A DNA stretch of 64,000 nucleotides from Alcanivoracaceae bacterium (GTDB lineage Bacteria; Pseudomonadota; Gammaproteobacteria; Pseudomonadales; Alcanivoracaceae), in contig JARGPU010000001.1 of the NCBI GenBank assembly GCA_029210325.1, forward strand, positions 134,126 to 198,125, written 5' to 3'. The position numbers were made by a program, and so were the translations under genes. This document shows, piece by piece, positions 1-9,713 of the stretch (the stretch's first letter is position 1; every line of letters begins with the position of its first letter). The notes under the pieces were generated by a model that was not told where the DNA came from, made no database searches, and was given only the letters and a program-made list of their open reading frames with translations.

Positions 1-97
1 GACTAACCCGAAAACCGGCCTCGGTCAGCAGCGCCACCAAGCTGTGCTGCTGGCCCTCTGGTCGCGTCACCAGAATATGCAGTGGTTCGGCCGCCAT
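1..97 (-). CDS. hemD: Uroporphyrinogen-III synthase, N-terminal part (runs off the window edge)
   Basis: Only the first 32 codons are inside the window. They translate to a start of the form [20 protein letters not shown], with the LVTRP...Q motif and following helix usual at the N-terminus of HemD. The enzyme cyclises hydroxymethylbilane, the HemC product, to uroporphyrinogen III in haem and sirohaem synthesis. The ATG overlaps the hemC stop codon by one base (TGATG), so the two are translationally coupled. Assignment rests on this motif and the hemC neighbour; the rest of the gene is not visible. Confidence 0.85.
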   Translation of the reverse strand, partial: MAAEPLHILVTRPEGQQHSLVALLTEAGFRVS

Positions 98-1038
98 CAG
101 CGAGCGTAGACCTCGGCAAGAATCTCTCCAGCTCCTGCCTTAAGTAGTTGCTGCGCCAGATCATGGCCCAGATCAGCCGCCCCCGAACGGGGCGCTCGGC
201 CCTCGACTCGCAGCACCCGGTCGCCCTGCTCGCTGGCCACCAGACCGCGCAGCCATAGCTGGCCGTCTTGTAACTCGGCGTAGCCGGCAATCGGCACCTG
301 GCAGCCGCCTTCGAGAGTCCGATTCATAGCCCGCTCGGCAACCACGCGATCCCAGCTCAGAGGGTCATTCAACGGCGCCAGCAGCGCATGTACCCGCTCG
401 TCTTCACTGCGGCACTCTATGCCCACTGCGCCCTGACCCACCGCCGGCAAACAAACCTCCGGGGCCAGCTCATGACGAATCCGCTCGCCCATTCCCAGGC
501 GCTTGAGACCAGCCGCGGCCAGCAGGATGGCATCAAACTCGCCGCTATCCAGTTTACCCAACCGGGTCTGCACATTGCCGCGCAGGCTGGAAATACGCAG
601 GTCTGGACGGGCCGCTTTTAGCTGCGCGCTGCGACGCAAGCTGGAGGTGCCCACATGGGCGCCAAAAGGCAGGTCGTCAAAGCGCTCATAGGTATTGCAG
701 ACAAACGCGTCACGAGGATCTTCGCGCTCGCAGATCACCGCCAGAGCAAGCCCTTCGGGCAGCTCCATCGGTACGTCTTTCATGGAATGCACGGCAATGT
801 CAGCGCGGCCATCCAGCATGGCCTGCTCCAGCTCCTTGACGAACAGGCCCTTGCCGCCAATTTTCGCCAACGGGGTATCCAGAATGATGTCGCCCTGGGT
901 TTTGATGCGGATCAGCTCAACCTGCAACAACGGGTTCAACACAGTCAGACGCCGCTGGACATATTCAGCCTGCCAGATGGCGAGCGGGCTTGAGCGGGTG
1001 GCGATACGGAGAATATCGGTGCGGGAAGAATCAGTCAT
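97..1038 (-). CDS. hemC: Porphobilinogen deaminase (hydroxymethylbilane synthase)
   Basis: Cytoplasmic enzyme that joins four porphobilinogen molecules into hydroxymethylbilane. The 313-residue length is normal. Visible landmarks are the N-terminal [10 protein letters not shown] strand (residues 11-20), the HSMKDVP motif with the catalytic aspartate at D88, the substrate-binding arginine stretch [11 protein letters not shown] (130-140), LRGNVQTRL (152-160), and [11 protein letters not shown] with the cysteine (C246) that carries the dipyrromethane cofactor. A strong AGAGGGG ribosome site precedes the ATG. It is followed directly by hemD, and algR/algZ lie upstream on the same strand, the order known in Pseudomonas. 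No defect is seen. Confidence 0.97.
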   Translation of the reverse strand: MTDSSRTDILRIATRSSPLAIWQAEYVQRRLTVLNPLLQVELIRIKTQGDIILDTPLAKIGGKGLFVKELEQAMLDGRADIAVHSMKDVPMELPEGLALAVICEREDPRDAFVCNTYERFDDLPFGAHVGTSSLRRSAQLKAARPDLRISSLRGNVQTRLGKLDSGEFDAILLAAAGLKRLGMGERIRHELAPEVCLPAVGQGAVGIECRSEDERVHALLAPLNDPLSWDRVVAERAMNRTLEGGCQVPIAGYAELQDGQLWLRGLVASEQGDRVLRVEGRAPRSGAADLGHDLAQQLLKAGAGEILAEVYAR

Positions 1039-1113
1039 ATTGGCCCCTCTGAACAGAGGCGCAAGTGTGCCAGAAAGCGCCCGCCTTGGCTTGCTAGCGG
1101 GCGCCTGGAGACA

Positions 1114-1425
1114 TCAGTTGCCGTACACCACCACGGTAAACTCGGCCAGAACACCAAAGAAGTTCTGCGACTCGTAGTCAACGAAGTGGATTTCGCGAAT
1201 ACCGCCATTACGTGCTGCGGTCTGGATGCTGGCGTCACCGGTGGCAATCAAACCAAGCACCGAGCGAACACTGGCACGACCAACACGCTGCGGTTGCTCT
1301 GGCGCAGCCGTGGCGGTAAACGGTGCCTTAACGTTGGTGTAAATCATCCCGGAAACCGGGCTGGCAGAATAGGCACAACCACCCAGCAGAGCCGTAGCGG
1401 CGAGCAGTACAATTACTTTTTTCAT
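1114..1425 (-). CDS. Small TRL-like lipoprotein
   Basis: A 103-residue protein starting MKKVIVLLAATALLGGCAYS: a lipoprotein signal with the lipobox LLGGC (acylated cysteine at 17). The mature part, with PVSGMIYTNVKAPFTAT near its start and glycine/alanine-rich strands including GLIATGDASIQTAARNGGI, resembles the TRL (tRNA-associated locus) family of small envelope lipoproteins, whose function is not established. A longer frame continues upstream to 1629 but overlaps algR; the chosen ATG has an AGGGGA ribosome site and begins a proper signal peptide. The gene sits between algR and hemC, possibly in the same transcript. Confidence 0.8.
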   Translation of the reverse strand: MKKVIVLLAATALLGGCAYSASPVSGMIYTNVKAPFTATAAPEQPQRVGRASVRSVLGLIATGDASIQTAARNGGIREIHFVDYESQNFFGVLAEFTVVVYGN

Positions 1426-1502
1426 CGGGCAATCCCCTGTTGTTGTTCTGATATCTGGAACCTTCGGGCCACGCCGGACAGGCCGGCGAGCAGCATAGCA
1501 CG

Positions 1503-2243
1503 TCATAATCGCGCCATCATCTTGCGTAATCCAGCCACATGACGACGGCTGACCACCAGCCGCTCCTCCACCCCTTTCAAGCGAACCTGATAGTGCCCCG
1601 CAGTAGCCAGCTCCATACCCTCCAGCCAACCCACGGCCACCAGTGCATTGCGGTGAATACGCACGAAACGCTCGCCAAACTCGTCCTCCAGCTCTTTCAG
1701 CGTGTCATCAATCAGCACCTCGCCATCGGGGTATTTGACCGTGACGTATTTCTGATCAGCGAGGAAGTAGCGAATTTCACTGACCGGCACGAGCTCGATG
1801 CCGCGATGGGTGCGGGCGCTGATATGCCGCCGCTGGGCCGCCCCCTGCGGATCGACTTCCCCTTCCAGAGCATCCAGCCGGCTTCGGCTGATGCCGTGGA
1901 CACGCCCCAAAGCGGTGGCCAGATCCTCCCTGGATACCGGCTTAAGCAAGTAATCGACCGCCTGCACCTTAAATGCCTGCAGGGCATGCTCGTCATAGGC
2001 AGTACAAAAAATCACTGCCGGCGGGTGCTCCAGCTTGAGCAAATGGCGGGCCGCCTCTATGCCATCCATGTCCGGCATGCGGATATCCAATAGCACCACG
2101 TCAGGACGTTTGGACTGGGCCAGAATAACCGCCTCTCGGCCGTTAGCCGCCTCGCCCACCACCTCGGTATCCGGCACTGCTTCCGTGAGCCGCGCCAACC
2201 GGTCTCGAGCCAGCTTCTCGTCGTCGCATACCAGCACCCGCAT
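1503..2243 (-). CDS. algR: LytTR-type response regulator AlgR
   Basis: A 246-residue two-component regulator: an N-terminal receiver domain (about 1-120) with the acidic pair D7/D8, the phospho-acceptor D53 in LLDIRMPDMDG and K101 in YLLKPVS, and a C-terminal LytTR DNA-binding domain (about 138-240; RYFLADQKYVTVKYPDGEVL and FVRIHRNALV are typical). In Pseudomonas, AlgR controls alginate, type IV pilus function and other surface traits. The start codon lies two bases after the stop of the sensor gene algZ, so they form an operon. pilT/pilU lie about 60 kb away in this window, but no direct link can be seen. Confidence 0.93.
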   Translation of the reverse strand: MRVLVCDDEKLARDRLARLTEAVPDTEVVGEAANGREAVILAQSKRPDVVLLDIRMPDMDGIEAARHLLKLEHPPAVIFCTAYDEHALQAFKVQAVDYLLKPVSREDLATALGRVHGISRSRLDALEGEVDPQGAAQRRHISARTHRGIELVPVSEIRYFLADQKYVTVKYPDGEVLIDDTLKELEDEFGERFVRIHRNALVAVGWLEGMELATAGHYQVRLKGVEERLVVSRRHVAGLRKMMARL

Positions 2244-2245
2244 AT

Positions 2246-3289
2246 TCAGTCTCCGTTCTTGAGCGGATAGGTCAAAAGAACATCGTAGTGTTCTGTTGCC
2301 GGCGTCACTTCTACACTGGCACCGCTACCGTGCAGCGCGGCCAGACGCAGGCGAATATTCTCCAGCGCCATCCGGTTGCCCTGATGATCACTGGTCCCGG
2401 GGGGCTTGGGGTTGCTTACCAGAATACGCACCCGGCCATCCTCTTGCCAGACAGCAATCTTTAACAGGCCCCCAGCGGCTAGCGGCTGAATACCATGGTA
2501 AAGGGCATTCTCCACTAGCGGCTGCAGGGTCAGCTGGGGAATGGTGACCTTTCCCGCATCGACGCGAATATCCCACTCAACGCGCAAGCGGTCACCCATA
2601 CGCAACTGCTCTATGCGGATATAGCGACGCACCAGCGAAAGCTCTTGCTCCAGGGTCACCATGCTGCCGGTTTCGCCCAAGCTGGCACGAAACAGACGGG
2701 CAAGATCCTCCACCGCCTGCTCGGCGGCCTCCGGATCGACACTGATCAGCGAGGCAATGATATTCATGCTGTTAAACAGGAAGTGGGGGCGGATACGCGA
2801 CTGCAGCGCCTGAATGCGCGACTGCAGCTCGGCCTCATCTTTCTGCCGCAGCTGCTCCTGAACAAAGAAATAGCGCATCACCACCCCGCCAATAATGGCG
2901 GCAATAGCGGCACTGATGAGCGCCTCACGCACCCAGACCCGGCGATCCATCAGCACTTCACTGGCCATCCAGTCCAGCACCTGGCCGGCCATCAGGCTGA
3001 AGCAAAAGGCGTCAATAACCACCACCATGACCACCACCAGACTGGCCCAGCCCAGCGGCAGCTTGTTGATGGTGGGGCGCAGGCCACACAGCAACGCCGC
3101 GGAGGTCAACGCGACCCATTGAATAAACAGGGAAGAAACCGCCAGCCGCTCGAAGGAGAAATCACTGTAGAGCGCCGCCGTCAGAGTGGTCACCAGCGCC
3201 AGCAGCTGGGCGATCACGACAACCACCAGCACTGAATGGGTGCTGCACAGGTTGGGCAGGAACTGTCGTTGTTGTTGTTCTATGGCCAT
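2246..3289 (-). CDS. algZ: Sensor histidine kinase AlgZ (FimS), LytS/PF06580 type
   Basis: A 347-residue inner-membrane kinase. Four hydrophobic segments fill roughly the first 150 residues, followed by a short coiled stretch ([19 protein letters not shown]) and the His-kinase core with the [15 protein letters not shown] motif that carries the phospho-accepting histidine. The ATP-binding part is marked by [10 protein letters not shown] and [17 protein letters not shown]. The start was placed at the ATG at 3289, with GAGGG just upstream, rather than at an earlier in-frame ATG at 3310. It is co-operonic with algR and divergent from argH, as in Pseudomonas, which supports orthology with FimS/AlgZ. 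Confidence 0.9.
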   Translation of the reverse strand: MAIEQQQRQFLPNLCSTHSVLVVVVIAQLLALVTTLTAALYSDFSFERLAVSSLFIQWVALTSAALLCGLRPTINKLPLGWASLVVVMVVVIDAFCFSLMAGQVLDWMASEVLMDRRVWVREALISAAIAAIIGGVVMRYFFVQEQLRQKDEAELQSRIQALQSRIRPHFLFNSMNIIASLISVDPEAAEQAVEDLARLFRASLGETGSMVTLEQELSLVRRYIRIEQLRMGDRLRVEWDIRVDAGKVTIPQLTLQPLVENALYHGIQPLAAGGLLKIAVWQEDGRVRILVSNPKPPGTSDHQGNRMALENIRLRLAALHGSGASVEVTPATEHYDVLLTYPLKNGD

Positions 3290-3415
3290 GGCATCCCTCA
3301 TCGGCGACAACTGTTATACCGCACCCGCATTGCCGACGATAGCCGGCGCATGAATCCCGCGCCTGTTCCTTATATACTGCGCGCCCGATGTGCTGATCCG
3401 CCGAGCCTGACCGTC

Positions 3416-4801
3416 ATGACCGATACCCAACAGAACCAGCTCTGGGGTGGCCGCTTCACAGAGTCCACCGACGCCTTTGTCCAGGCATTTACCGCTAGCG
3501 TGAATTTTGACAAGCGTATGTATGCTCAGGACATCCGCGGCTCCATCGCCCACGCCACCATGCTGGCAGAAGCCGGGGTGCTGACCGATGCCGAGCGAGA
3601 TGCCATCATCGACGGTCTGGCCACCATCAAGGGTGAAATCGAACGCGGCGAGTTCCAGTGGTCGGTGGCCCTGGAAGACGTGCACATGAATATCGAGGCA
3701 CGCCTCACCGACCGCATCGGCATTACCGGCAAAAAACTGCATACCGGCCGCTCACGCAACGATCAAGTGGCTACCGATATCCGTTTGTGGCTGCGCGATG
3801 AGATTGATTTTATCGACAGCGAAATGAAGCGCCTGATGGAAGGCTTTCTTGAGCTGGCTGAGCGCGAAGCCGCCACCATCATGCCCGGCTTCACCCACCT
3901 GCAGACTGCCCAGCCCGTCACTTTCGGCCACCACCTGCTGGCCTGGTTTGAAATGGTGCGGCGCGACCGCGAGCGCCTTGCTGACTGCCGCAAACGGGTG
4001 AACCGGATGCCGCTGGGCTCGGCAGCACTAGCCGGCACCACCTATCCAATTATCCGTGAGCGCACCCGCGAGCTATTGGGTTTTGATGAAGTCTGCTTCA
4101 ACTCACTCGATGCAGTGAGTGACCGTGACTTCGCCATTGAGTTTTGCGCTCTGGCCGCACTATGCATGACCCACCTGTCGCGGATGAGCGAAGAGCTGGT
4201 GCTATGGACCTCTGCGCAATTCCAGTTCATCAATCTGCCGGATCGTTTCTGTACCGGCAGCTCCATTATGCCGCAAAAGAAAAACCCCGATGTGCCAGAG
4301 CTAGTGCGTGGCAAAACCGGCCGCGTTAACGGCCATCTGATTGCGCTGCTAACCCTGATGAAGTCGCAGCCGCTGGCCTACAACAAGGATAATCAGGAAG
4401 ACAAAGAGCCACTGTTCGACGCCGCCGACACCTTGAAAGGATGTCTGCGCGCCTTCGCCGATATGATTCCGGCGATCGAACCAAACCGCGAAATCATGCG
4501 AGAGGCGGCGCGCCGTGGCTTTGCCACCGCCACTGACCTGGCCGACTATCTGGTACGTAAAGGTATCGCCTTCCGTGATGCCCATGAAATTGTTGGCAAG
4601 GCCGTAGCCCATGGCGTCGCCACCAAAAAAGATCTGGCTGATATGTCCCTGAGCGAGCTTCAGCAGTTCAGCAGCGAGATCGCTGAAGACGTATTTGATG
4701 TGCTGACACTGGAAGGCTCCGTCAGCGCGCGCAACCATATTGGGGGCACCGCGCCAGAGCAGGTTCGCGCCGCCGTGTCACGCTCCCGCCAACTGCTCTG
4801 A
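3416..4801 (+). CDS. argH: Argininosuccinate lyase
   Basis: Last step of arginine synthesis: splits argininosuccinate into arginine and fumarate. The 461-residue length matches the family. Clear signatures are [20 protein letters not shown] near the N-terminus, [13 protein letters not shown], and the fumarase-superfamily signature [11 protein letters not shown] around residue 281 with the catalytic serine loop. The open frame extends 60 codons further upstream, but the ATG at 3416 gives the conserved N-terminus and leaves a 126-base divergent promoter region to algZ. The arginine made here is also the substrate of SpeA, encoded nearby. Confidence 0.97.
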   Translation: MTDTQQNQLWGGRFTESTDAFVQAFTASVNFDKRMYAQDIRGSIAHATMLAEAGVLTDAERDAIIDGLATIKGEIERGEFQWSVALEDVHMNIEARLTDRIGITGKKLHTGRSRNDQVATDIRLWLRDEIDFIDSEMKRLMEGFLELAEREAATIMPGFTHLQTAQPVTFGHHLLAWFEMVRRDRERLADCRKRVNRMPLGSAALAGTTYPIIRERTRELLGFDEVCFNSLDAVSDRDFAIEFCALAALCMTHLSRMSEELVLWTSAQFQFINLPDRFCTGSSIMPQKKNPDVPELVRGKTGRVNGHLIALLTLMKSQPLAYNKDNQEDKEPLFDAADTLKGCLRAFADMIPAIEPNREIMREAARRGFATATDLADYLVRKGIAFRDAHEIVGKAVAHGVATKKDLADMSLSELQQFSSEIAEDVFDVLTLEGSVSARNHIGGTAPEQVRAAVSRSRQLL

Positions 4802-4901
4802 GCTGCGCAAACGACGGCCCCACCGACCAGCAACGGTAGGCAGGGCGCCGTCAGACCGGTAGGATAAACCCCTCAAACCCACGACCGCAGCAGAGATACA
4901 G

Positions 4902-5387
4902 ATGCAAATTGCTGAAAATATGGTGGTATCTATCCACTACACCCTGACCAACAAGGCTGGCGAGAAGGTTGATTCGTCGGTTGAACACGGCGAGCCAATG
5001 GCCTATCTGCACGGCCATGGCAACATCGTTCCGGGACTGGAAAACGCCCTTACCGGCAAAAGCGCCGGTGATAAGTTCGATGTATCCGTCAATCCAGAAG
5101 ACGGCTACGGCGAACATCACGCTGAACTGATTCAGGAAGTTCCGCGGGAAGCTTTCCAAGGTGTTGACCATCTGGAGACGGGCATGCAGTTTCAGGCCGA
5201 CACCGGCGCTGGCCCACGCCTGTTCACCATTACCAAGATCGAAGGCGACACCGTCACCGTAGATGGCAACCATCCGCTGGCTGGCGAAGTGCTGAACTTT
5301 GCTATTGAAGTGACTGCTGTGCGGGCAGCCTCTGAAGAAGAGCTGGAGCATGGCCACGTTCATGGCGAAGGCGGTCATCACCACTGA
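4902..5387 (+). CDS. slyD: FKBP-type peptidyl-prolyl isomerase, SlyD-like
   Basis: A 161-residue cytoplasmic folding catalyst. The FKBP fold is interrupted by the IF chaperone insert as in SlyD: SIHYTLTNKAGEKVDSS and HGHGNIVPGLENALTGK form the isomerase part, then the insert with NPEDGYGEHH and VPREAFQG, then a return to the FKBP strand. The tail is histidine-rich (HGHVHGEGGHHH) but much shorter than the metal-binding tail of Escherichia coli SlyD, so nickel binding is possible but reduced. It stands alone and is followed by a strong terminator. A different FKBP paralogue name is possible. Confidence 0.88.
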   Translation: MQIAENMVVSIHYTLTNKAGEKVDSSVEHGEPMAYLHGHGNIVPGLENALTGKSAGDKFDVSVNPEDGYGEHHAELIQEVPREAFQGVDHLETGMQFQADTGAGPRLFTITKIEGDTVTVDGNHPLAGEVLNFAIEVTAVRAASEEELEHGHVHGEGGHHH

Positions 5388-5423
5388 GTTGACGTGCCCC
5401 CGCAGGGGGGCTGTATCAGCTTG

Positions 5424-5452
5424 AAAAAACGGCCCTTTATGGGCCGTTTTTT
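5424..5452 (+). terminator. Intrinsic terminator after slyD
   Basis: Perfect 12-bp inverted repeat AAAAAACGGCCC / GGGCCGTTTTTT around a 5-base loop, ending in six Ts. It lies 37 bases after the slyD stop codon. The A-run on the other side makes it usable in both directions, so it could also end leftward transcription of the DUF4112 gene. Confidence 0.9.
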
Positions 5453-5497
5453 ATTCAAAGAGTATTACGCAGAAAGGAAACGGGGCTGAAGCCGCCG

Positions 5498-5947
5498 CTA
5501 CAGGATCAACCAAGCCAGCAGTACCACCAGCAGCAATCCGAGCACAACAATCATCACCCACTCTTTCGGCTCCGTAGTTTTCTCCGGAACGATGTGGGAC
5601 TTGATCCAGCCGCGCAGCAATGCAGTATTACGGGTGTTGGCTTTCCAGTAGACGTCGAATACATCGCCGACTACCGGCACCAGCCCCATCACCGCTTCGA
5701 TAATCATATTGCGGATCATCTTGCGCTTCAGCTCTGTGGGCGCACCGATGCGGTTGGCTTCAATCAACACAGGCAGTGATAGTAATAGACCGATAAAGTC
5801 ACCGATCACCGGAATCAAGCCGAGAATCGGATCAACACCGAAACGAATGCCAGTGAACGGAATACTGAACTGCGAATCAGTCATTCTGGAATACTTGTCC
5901 AGACGTGCCAGCGCCTGACGATATTCGTGTTCCTGTCTTTTACTCAA
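5498..5947 (-). CDS. DUF4112 family membrane protein
   Basis: A 149-residue protein of the DUF4112 type, function unknown. The family pattern is plain: RLDKYSRMTDSQFSIP, then GIRFGVDPILGLIPVIGDF, and a second GLVPVVGDVFDVYWKANTRN repeat. A C-terminal hydrophobic segment (WVMIVVLGLLLVVLLAWLIL) is a likely membrane anchor, and two semi-hydrophobic stretches precede it. The start is TTG and sits inside the last codons of speA, overlapping it by 8 bases, so it is probably translated from the speA transcript. No ATG is available close by. Whether it has any role in polyamine metabolism is not known. Confidence 0.8.
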   Translation of the reverse strand: MSKRQEHEYRQALARLDKYSRMTDSQFSIPFTGIRFGVDPILGLIPVIGDFIGLLLSLPVLIEANRIGAPTELKRKMIRNMIIEAVMGLVPVVGDVFDVYWKANTRNTALLRGWIKSHIVPEKTTEPKEWVMIVVLGLLLVVLLAWLIL

Positions 5948-7826
5948 GGTAGGTATACCCCGCTAGGCCATCACTGATTTCCAGCACAAACTGCTGCCGT
6001 TGCTCAACGCTGAGCGAGGCTTTCTCGCAATGGCTGCGCAGGGCATCCAGTAGTTTTTCCGGATCATAATTTACCAGACGCAGTACGCTGCTGACCGTAT
6101 CGCCCAGAATGGCATGGTCAAGCTGCACCTGCCCGGCGGAATCAATTTCCACGTCCACTGAATCCGTATCACCAAACAGATTATGCAAGTCGCCCAGAAT
6201 TTCCTGATACGCACCAACCATAAAGATGCCCAGCTCCGTATCAGCACCATCCGGCATGGGCAGCGTGGTCTCAAGCCCCTCACCATCAACATACTGGTCG
6301 ATCCGACCGTCCGAATCGCAGGTAATATCCTGTAGCACTGCTCGCCGGGTAGGCATTCTGTTCAGCCCGGACAATGGCAAAATTGGAAAAATCTGGTCAA
6401 TGCCCCAGACATCCGGCACCGACTGGAATACCGAGAAATTGACGAAAAGCTTATCCGCCAGCTTCTCGTTCAACTCGTCTAGCAAGGCACGCTGATGCTT
6501 GCGCGACGCATCAAGACGCTCGCGAATGGCAATCTGGCAATTGATATACAGCCGCTCCGCCACAGCACGCTCGCTCAGAGACAGTTCCCCCAGCAGATAA
6601 CGCTGATGAATATCCTGCCAAGCGCCCAGTACGTCTTGATAGGTCTCCAACAGATTGGGGCTGGGGCCGTGCAAGGATTCGTTCAGTTGCCACAGCAACT
6701 GCACTTCCGCAGCGGCCTGCGCCGCCGGTACCGACACCTCACTGACCGACAAAGTCTCACGGTCAATCACATTGGCCAGCAGTACCGCATGGTGCGCAGT
6801 AAGGGCGCGGCCGGATTCAGAAATCACATGCGGATGGGGCAGCCCTGTGCGGTCACACAGCTCTTTCAAGGTCTGCACGATATGCCAGGCATAGTCAGCC
6901 ATGGCGTAGTTCATTGAGCAGTAGGAACGGGACCGAGTGCCCTCGTAATCGACCCCCAAACCGCCACCAACATCCATGGTATCAACCGCCGCACCCAGCT
7001 CACGTAACTCCTGATAGTAGCGAGCCGCCTCACGCATCCCGGCCTTGATGTCCTGAATATTGGCCACCTGGGAGCCGAGATGAAAATGCAGCATGCGCAC
7101 ACAGTCGAGCTTGCCCGCAGCACGGCAGATTTCCACCGCCTCCACCAGCTGCGCTGCCGACAAACCGAACTTGGCCTTCTCGCCACCCGAGTTCTGCCAG
7201 TTACCTTTGCTAATCGACATCAACCGCACCCGCAGACCGATGCGCGGCGCCACGCCCAGATCTTCGGACTCGCGCAGGATCATGGCCAGCTCGGACAGCT
7301 TCTCGACCACAATATTGACTCGGAAGCCGAGCTTCTCGCCCATCAGCGCAAGACGCACGTACTCCCGGTCTTTGTAGCCATTGCAGACGATGGTGCTGCC
7401 GGCGCCACGGGACAGGGCCAGCACCGCCAGCAGCTCCGGCTTGGAGCCAGCCTCCAGGCCCAGCGCCTGATCGCCCTCGGCGCCACGTAACAGCTCAGTG
7501 ACGACCCGACGCTGTTGGTTCACCTTGATCGGGTAAACCGGTGTATAGCCACCCTGATAATCCTGAGCGCTGATAGCGCTACGAAAAGCACCGGCCAACA
7601 TCTTCACCCGATGGCGCAGAATACCGCCGAAACGCACCAGCACGGGGCTACGCAGCCCTTGCTCGCGGCACACCGCCAAGACATCCTCAAGCCGCGCCAT
7701 CGGACCATCATCCGTACCGCACGGACGTACCGTCACATGGCCGTCGGTATCGACACCGAAATAGCCGTCACCCCACCGGTCAACGTTGTAGATTCTCAGG
7801 GCGTCTGCGGTACTCCAGCTGCTCAT
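5940..7826 (-). CDS. speA: Biosynthetic arginine decarboxylase
   Basis: PLP-dependent decarboxylase of the fold-III (alanine racemase-like) group that turns arginine into agmatine, the first step to putrescine and spermidine. The 628-residue length is right for SpeA. The PLP lysine is K101 in YTPVYPIKVNQQ; other marks are the GLEAGSKPELLAVLAL strand, LHFHLGSQVANI, DMGGGLGVDYEGT-like spacing (here DVGGGLGVDYEG), and SESGRALTAHHAVL. The ATG at 7826 is preceded by GGAGGT; an upstream in-frame start at 7865 lacks support. It is divergent from speE across a 193-base promoter region, so both steps of the pathway are side by side. Confidence 0.96.
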   Translation of the reverse strand: MSSWSTADALRIYNVDRWGDGYFGVDTDGHVTVRPCGTDDGPMARLEDVLAVCREQGLRSPVLVRFGGILRHRVKMLAGAFRSAISAQDYQGGYTPVYPIKVNQQRRVVTELLRGAEGDQALGLEAGSKPELLAVLALSRGAGSTIVCNGYKDREYVRLALMGEKLGFRVNIVVEKLSELAMILRESEDLGVAPRIGLRVRLMSISKGNWQNSGGEKAKFGLSAAQLVEAVEICRAAGKLDCVRMLHFHLGSQVANIQDIKAGMREAARYYQELRELGAAVDTMDVGGGLGVDYEGTRSRSYCSMNYAMADYAWHIVQTLKELCDRTGLPHPHVISESGRALTAHHAVLLANVIDRETLSVSEVSVPAAQAAAEVQLLWQLNESLHGPSPNLLETYQDVLGAWQDIHQRYLLGELSLSERAVAERLYINCQIAIRERLDASRKHQRALLDELNEKLADKLFVNFSVFQSVPDVWGIDQIFPILPLSGLNRMPTRRAVLQDITCDSDGRIDQYVDGEGLETTLPMPDGADTELGIFMVGAYQEILGDLHNLFGDTDSVDVEIDSAGQVQLDHAILGDTVSSVLRLVNYDPEKLLDALRSHCEKASLSVEQRQQFVLEISDGLAGYTYLE

Positions 7827-8019
7827 GGCACCTCCAATCAATAATGACACGCAGTATAGACGCACAGGGCCGCCAGTAGCAGCGGCTTGCGCATTGAAAA
7901 CGCCAACCGCCAGATGGTAAGGAATTGGTCATTTATTCAGGCTAGAATGCGCCCCGTTTACTGCCCCTCCCCCGGGACATGCATTGCGCCTGATCAGGCA
8001 AGCACACGAGGTACCCCCG

Positions 8020-8871
8020 ATGACCGAATCCCGCTGGTTTATTGAACATTTCGACTCCGCCGGCACCGCCTTTGGCCTGCGTTTAACCAAGAAGCTGGAA
8101 CAAGTGCAGACCGCATACCAGCATATCGAGATGTGGGAAACCGACACCTTCGGCTATCTGATGACCATTGATGGCTGCACCATGGTCACCAGCCGCGACA
8201 ACTTCCTTTATCACGAGATGATGTCGCACCCGGCCCTGTTTGCCCATGCTGACCCGAAGCGAGTAGTGATTATCGGTGGTGGTGACTGCGGCACCCTGCG
8301 CGAAGTGCTGCGCCACCCCGGTGTCGAGAAAGCCACTCAAATTGATATCGATGAGATGGTCACCCGCATGTCCGAGAAATATTTCCCGGAATTATGCGAG
8401 TCCAATAACGATCCCCGTGCCGAACTACTGTTCATTGACGGCGTGAAGTGGATGCAGGAATGCGAAGCCGGCAGCGTTGATATAATCATCGTCGACTCCA
8501 CCGACCCGGTGGGCCCCGCTGAAGGCCTGTTCAAGGCCGACTTCTTCCGTGACTGTCACCGCGTGCTGCGCGACGGCGGCATCATCGTCCAGCAAAGCGA
8601 ATCACCGCTACTGCACGCTGACACCATCATCAAGGACTTACACGCCAACATGCGCGAGGCGGGTTTCACCAGCACCCAGACCCTGCCGTTCCCACAGCCG
8701 GTTTATCCGTCGGGATGGTGGAGCTGCACCATGGCAGGCAAAGGCTGTGATGTTGGCAGCTTCCGCCGTGATGCGTCTGCAGCCAAAACTTTTGAAACCC
8801 AGTACTACACCGCCGGCATTCATGAAGGTGCGCTCCAATTGCCGCCGTTTATGAAGAAGGCGCTAGGCTAA
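8020..8871 (+). CDS. speE: Spermidine synthase
   Basis: Aminopropyltransferase moving the aminopropyl group of decarboxylated S-adenosylmethionine onto putrescine. The 283-residue protein has the Rossmann motif GGGDCGTLREV (87-97), the acidic nucleotide-ribose contact QIDIDEMV (108-114), and the catalytic loop IVDSTDPVGPAEGLF with D159/D162. The second glycine-rich loop position is C90 where family members usually have glycine, a small and probably tolerated change. The start at 8020 has GAGGT upstream. The stop overlaps the stop of the convergent SDR gene by four bases. Confidence 0.95.
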   Translation: MTESRWFIEHFDSAGTAFGLRLTKKLEQVQTAYQHIEMWETDTFGYLMTIDGCTMVTSRDNFLYHEMMSHPALFAHADPKRVVIIGGGDCGTLREVLRHPGVEKATQIDIDEMVTRMSEKYFPELCESNNDPRAELLFIDGVKWMQECEAGSVDIIIVDSTDPVGPAEGLFKADFFRDCHRVLRDGGIIVQQSESPLLHADTIIKDLHANMREAGFTSTQTLPFPQPVYPSGWWSCTMAGKGCDVGSFRRDASAAKTFETQYYTAGIHEGALQLPPFMKKALG

Positions 8872-9695
8872 CCGCTCGCCGATTGTCCCGCTGCCTTCAA
8901 TGCCTTACGGTAAGTCGCTCCCGTTAGCGCTGCCGAGAATGCACGCGGGACAAAGCGGGACGAGAACAACTGCAAGCGGTTAAATTTCCCTGGCACATAG
9001 AGCCTGCGGCGGGCTGCCATAGCAGCCAGTCCCTGGGCAGCGCAAGAAACTACATCCTGAAGAAACATGGTGTTCTCGAAGTAGCGAAGATCACTATTGT
9101 GCGCCATGGGCGTGGCGATGCCGCCCGGCGAAAAAACCGTGATCGATACCGCCTCCCCTCGCAGCTCCTCCGATAGACTTTGACCAAAGTTCGTCAGGAA
9201 CGCTTTGCTGCCCGCATAAGCCGCCTGATACGGCACCGGCATCATTCCGGCCATACTGCTCACCAACATGATTCCCCCATCAATGCCTTTGCCGGCAAAG
9301 TAAGGCACGAAGTTATTAACCAGCCATACAACTCCGATCAAATTGGTTTGCAGTAGGGTTTCAAAGCGCTCCCAGGAAAGATCCTGATGCTTGCCGAAAT
9401 GAGTAATGCCGGCGTTAAGAATAACGCCGTGGATTTCATGCTCAGCAGTCGCCTCATGGAACACACGCTGCACATCTTCATGCCGGGAAAGATCTGCAGC
9501 GATCACCTTGCAACGAACGCCATGGGCCTGTTCCAGCTTGGCTGCCAAATCAGATAGGCGATCAGCTCGCCGCGCCACTAGTATCAGGTTGGCCCCATAC
9601 TCGGCAGCGAGCTGGTTTGCCATTTCTTCACCAAGCCCGGAGGACGCACCTGTTACCAGCACCCAACGCTGGCGAAAATTTAGTTTAGCTGCCAT
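8868..9695 (-). CDS. Short-chain dehydrogenase/reductase
   Basis: A 275-residue classical SDR. The cofactor loop is TGASSGLG (15-22), ILNAG follows at about 92-96, and the catalytic set is S146/S147, Y160 and K164 in YQAAYAGSK. After the core there is a basic, hydrophobic C-terminal stretch (FNRLQLFSSRFVPRAFSAAL) that may touch the membrane, as in SDRs acting on long-chain or sterol-like lipids. The substrate cannot be read from sequence. It lies 18 bases after the FAD-oxidase gene on the same strand and so is likely co-transcribed with it, facing almA across a shared promoter region. Confidence 0.88.
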   Translation of the reverse strand: MAAKLNFRQRWVLVTGASSGLGEEMANQLAAEYGANLILVARRADRLSDLAAKLEQAHGVRCKVIAADLSRHEDVQRVFHEATAEHEIHGVILNAGITHFGKHQDLSWERFETLLQTNLIGVVWLVNNFVPYFAGKGIDGGIMLVSSMAGMMPVPYQAAYAGSKAFLTNFGQSLSEELRGEAVSITVFSPGGIATPMAHNSDLRYFENTMFLQDVVSCAAQGLAAMAARRRLYVPGKFNRLQLFSSRFVPRAFSAALTGATYRKALKAAGQSASG

Positions 9696-9713
9696 TCCAT
9701 TTCCTTCTGATAT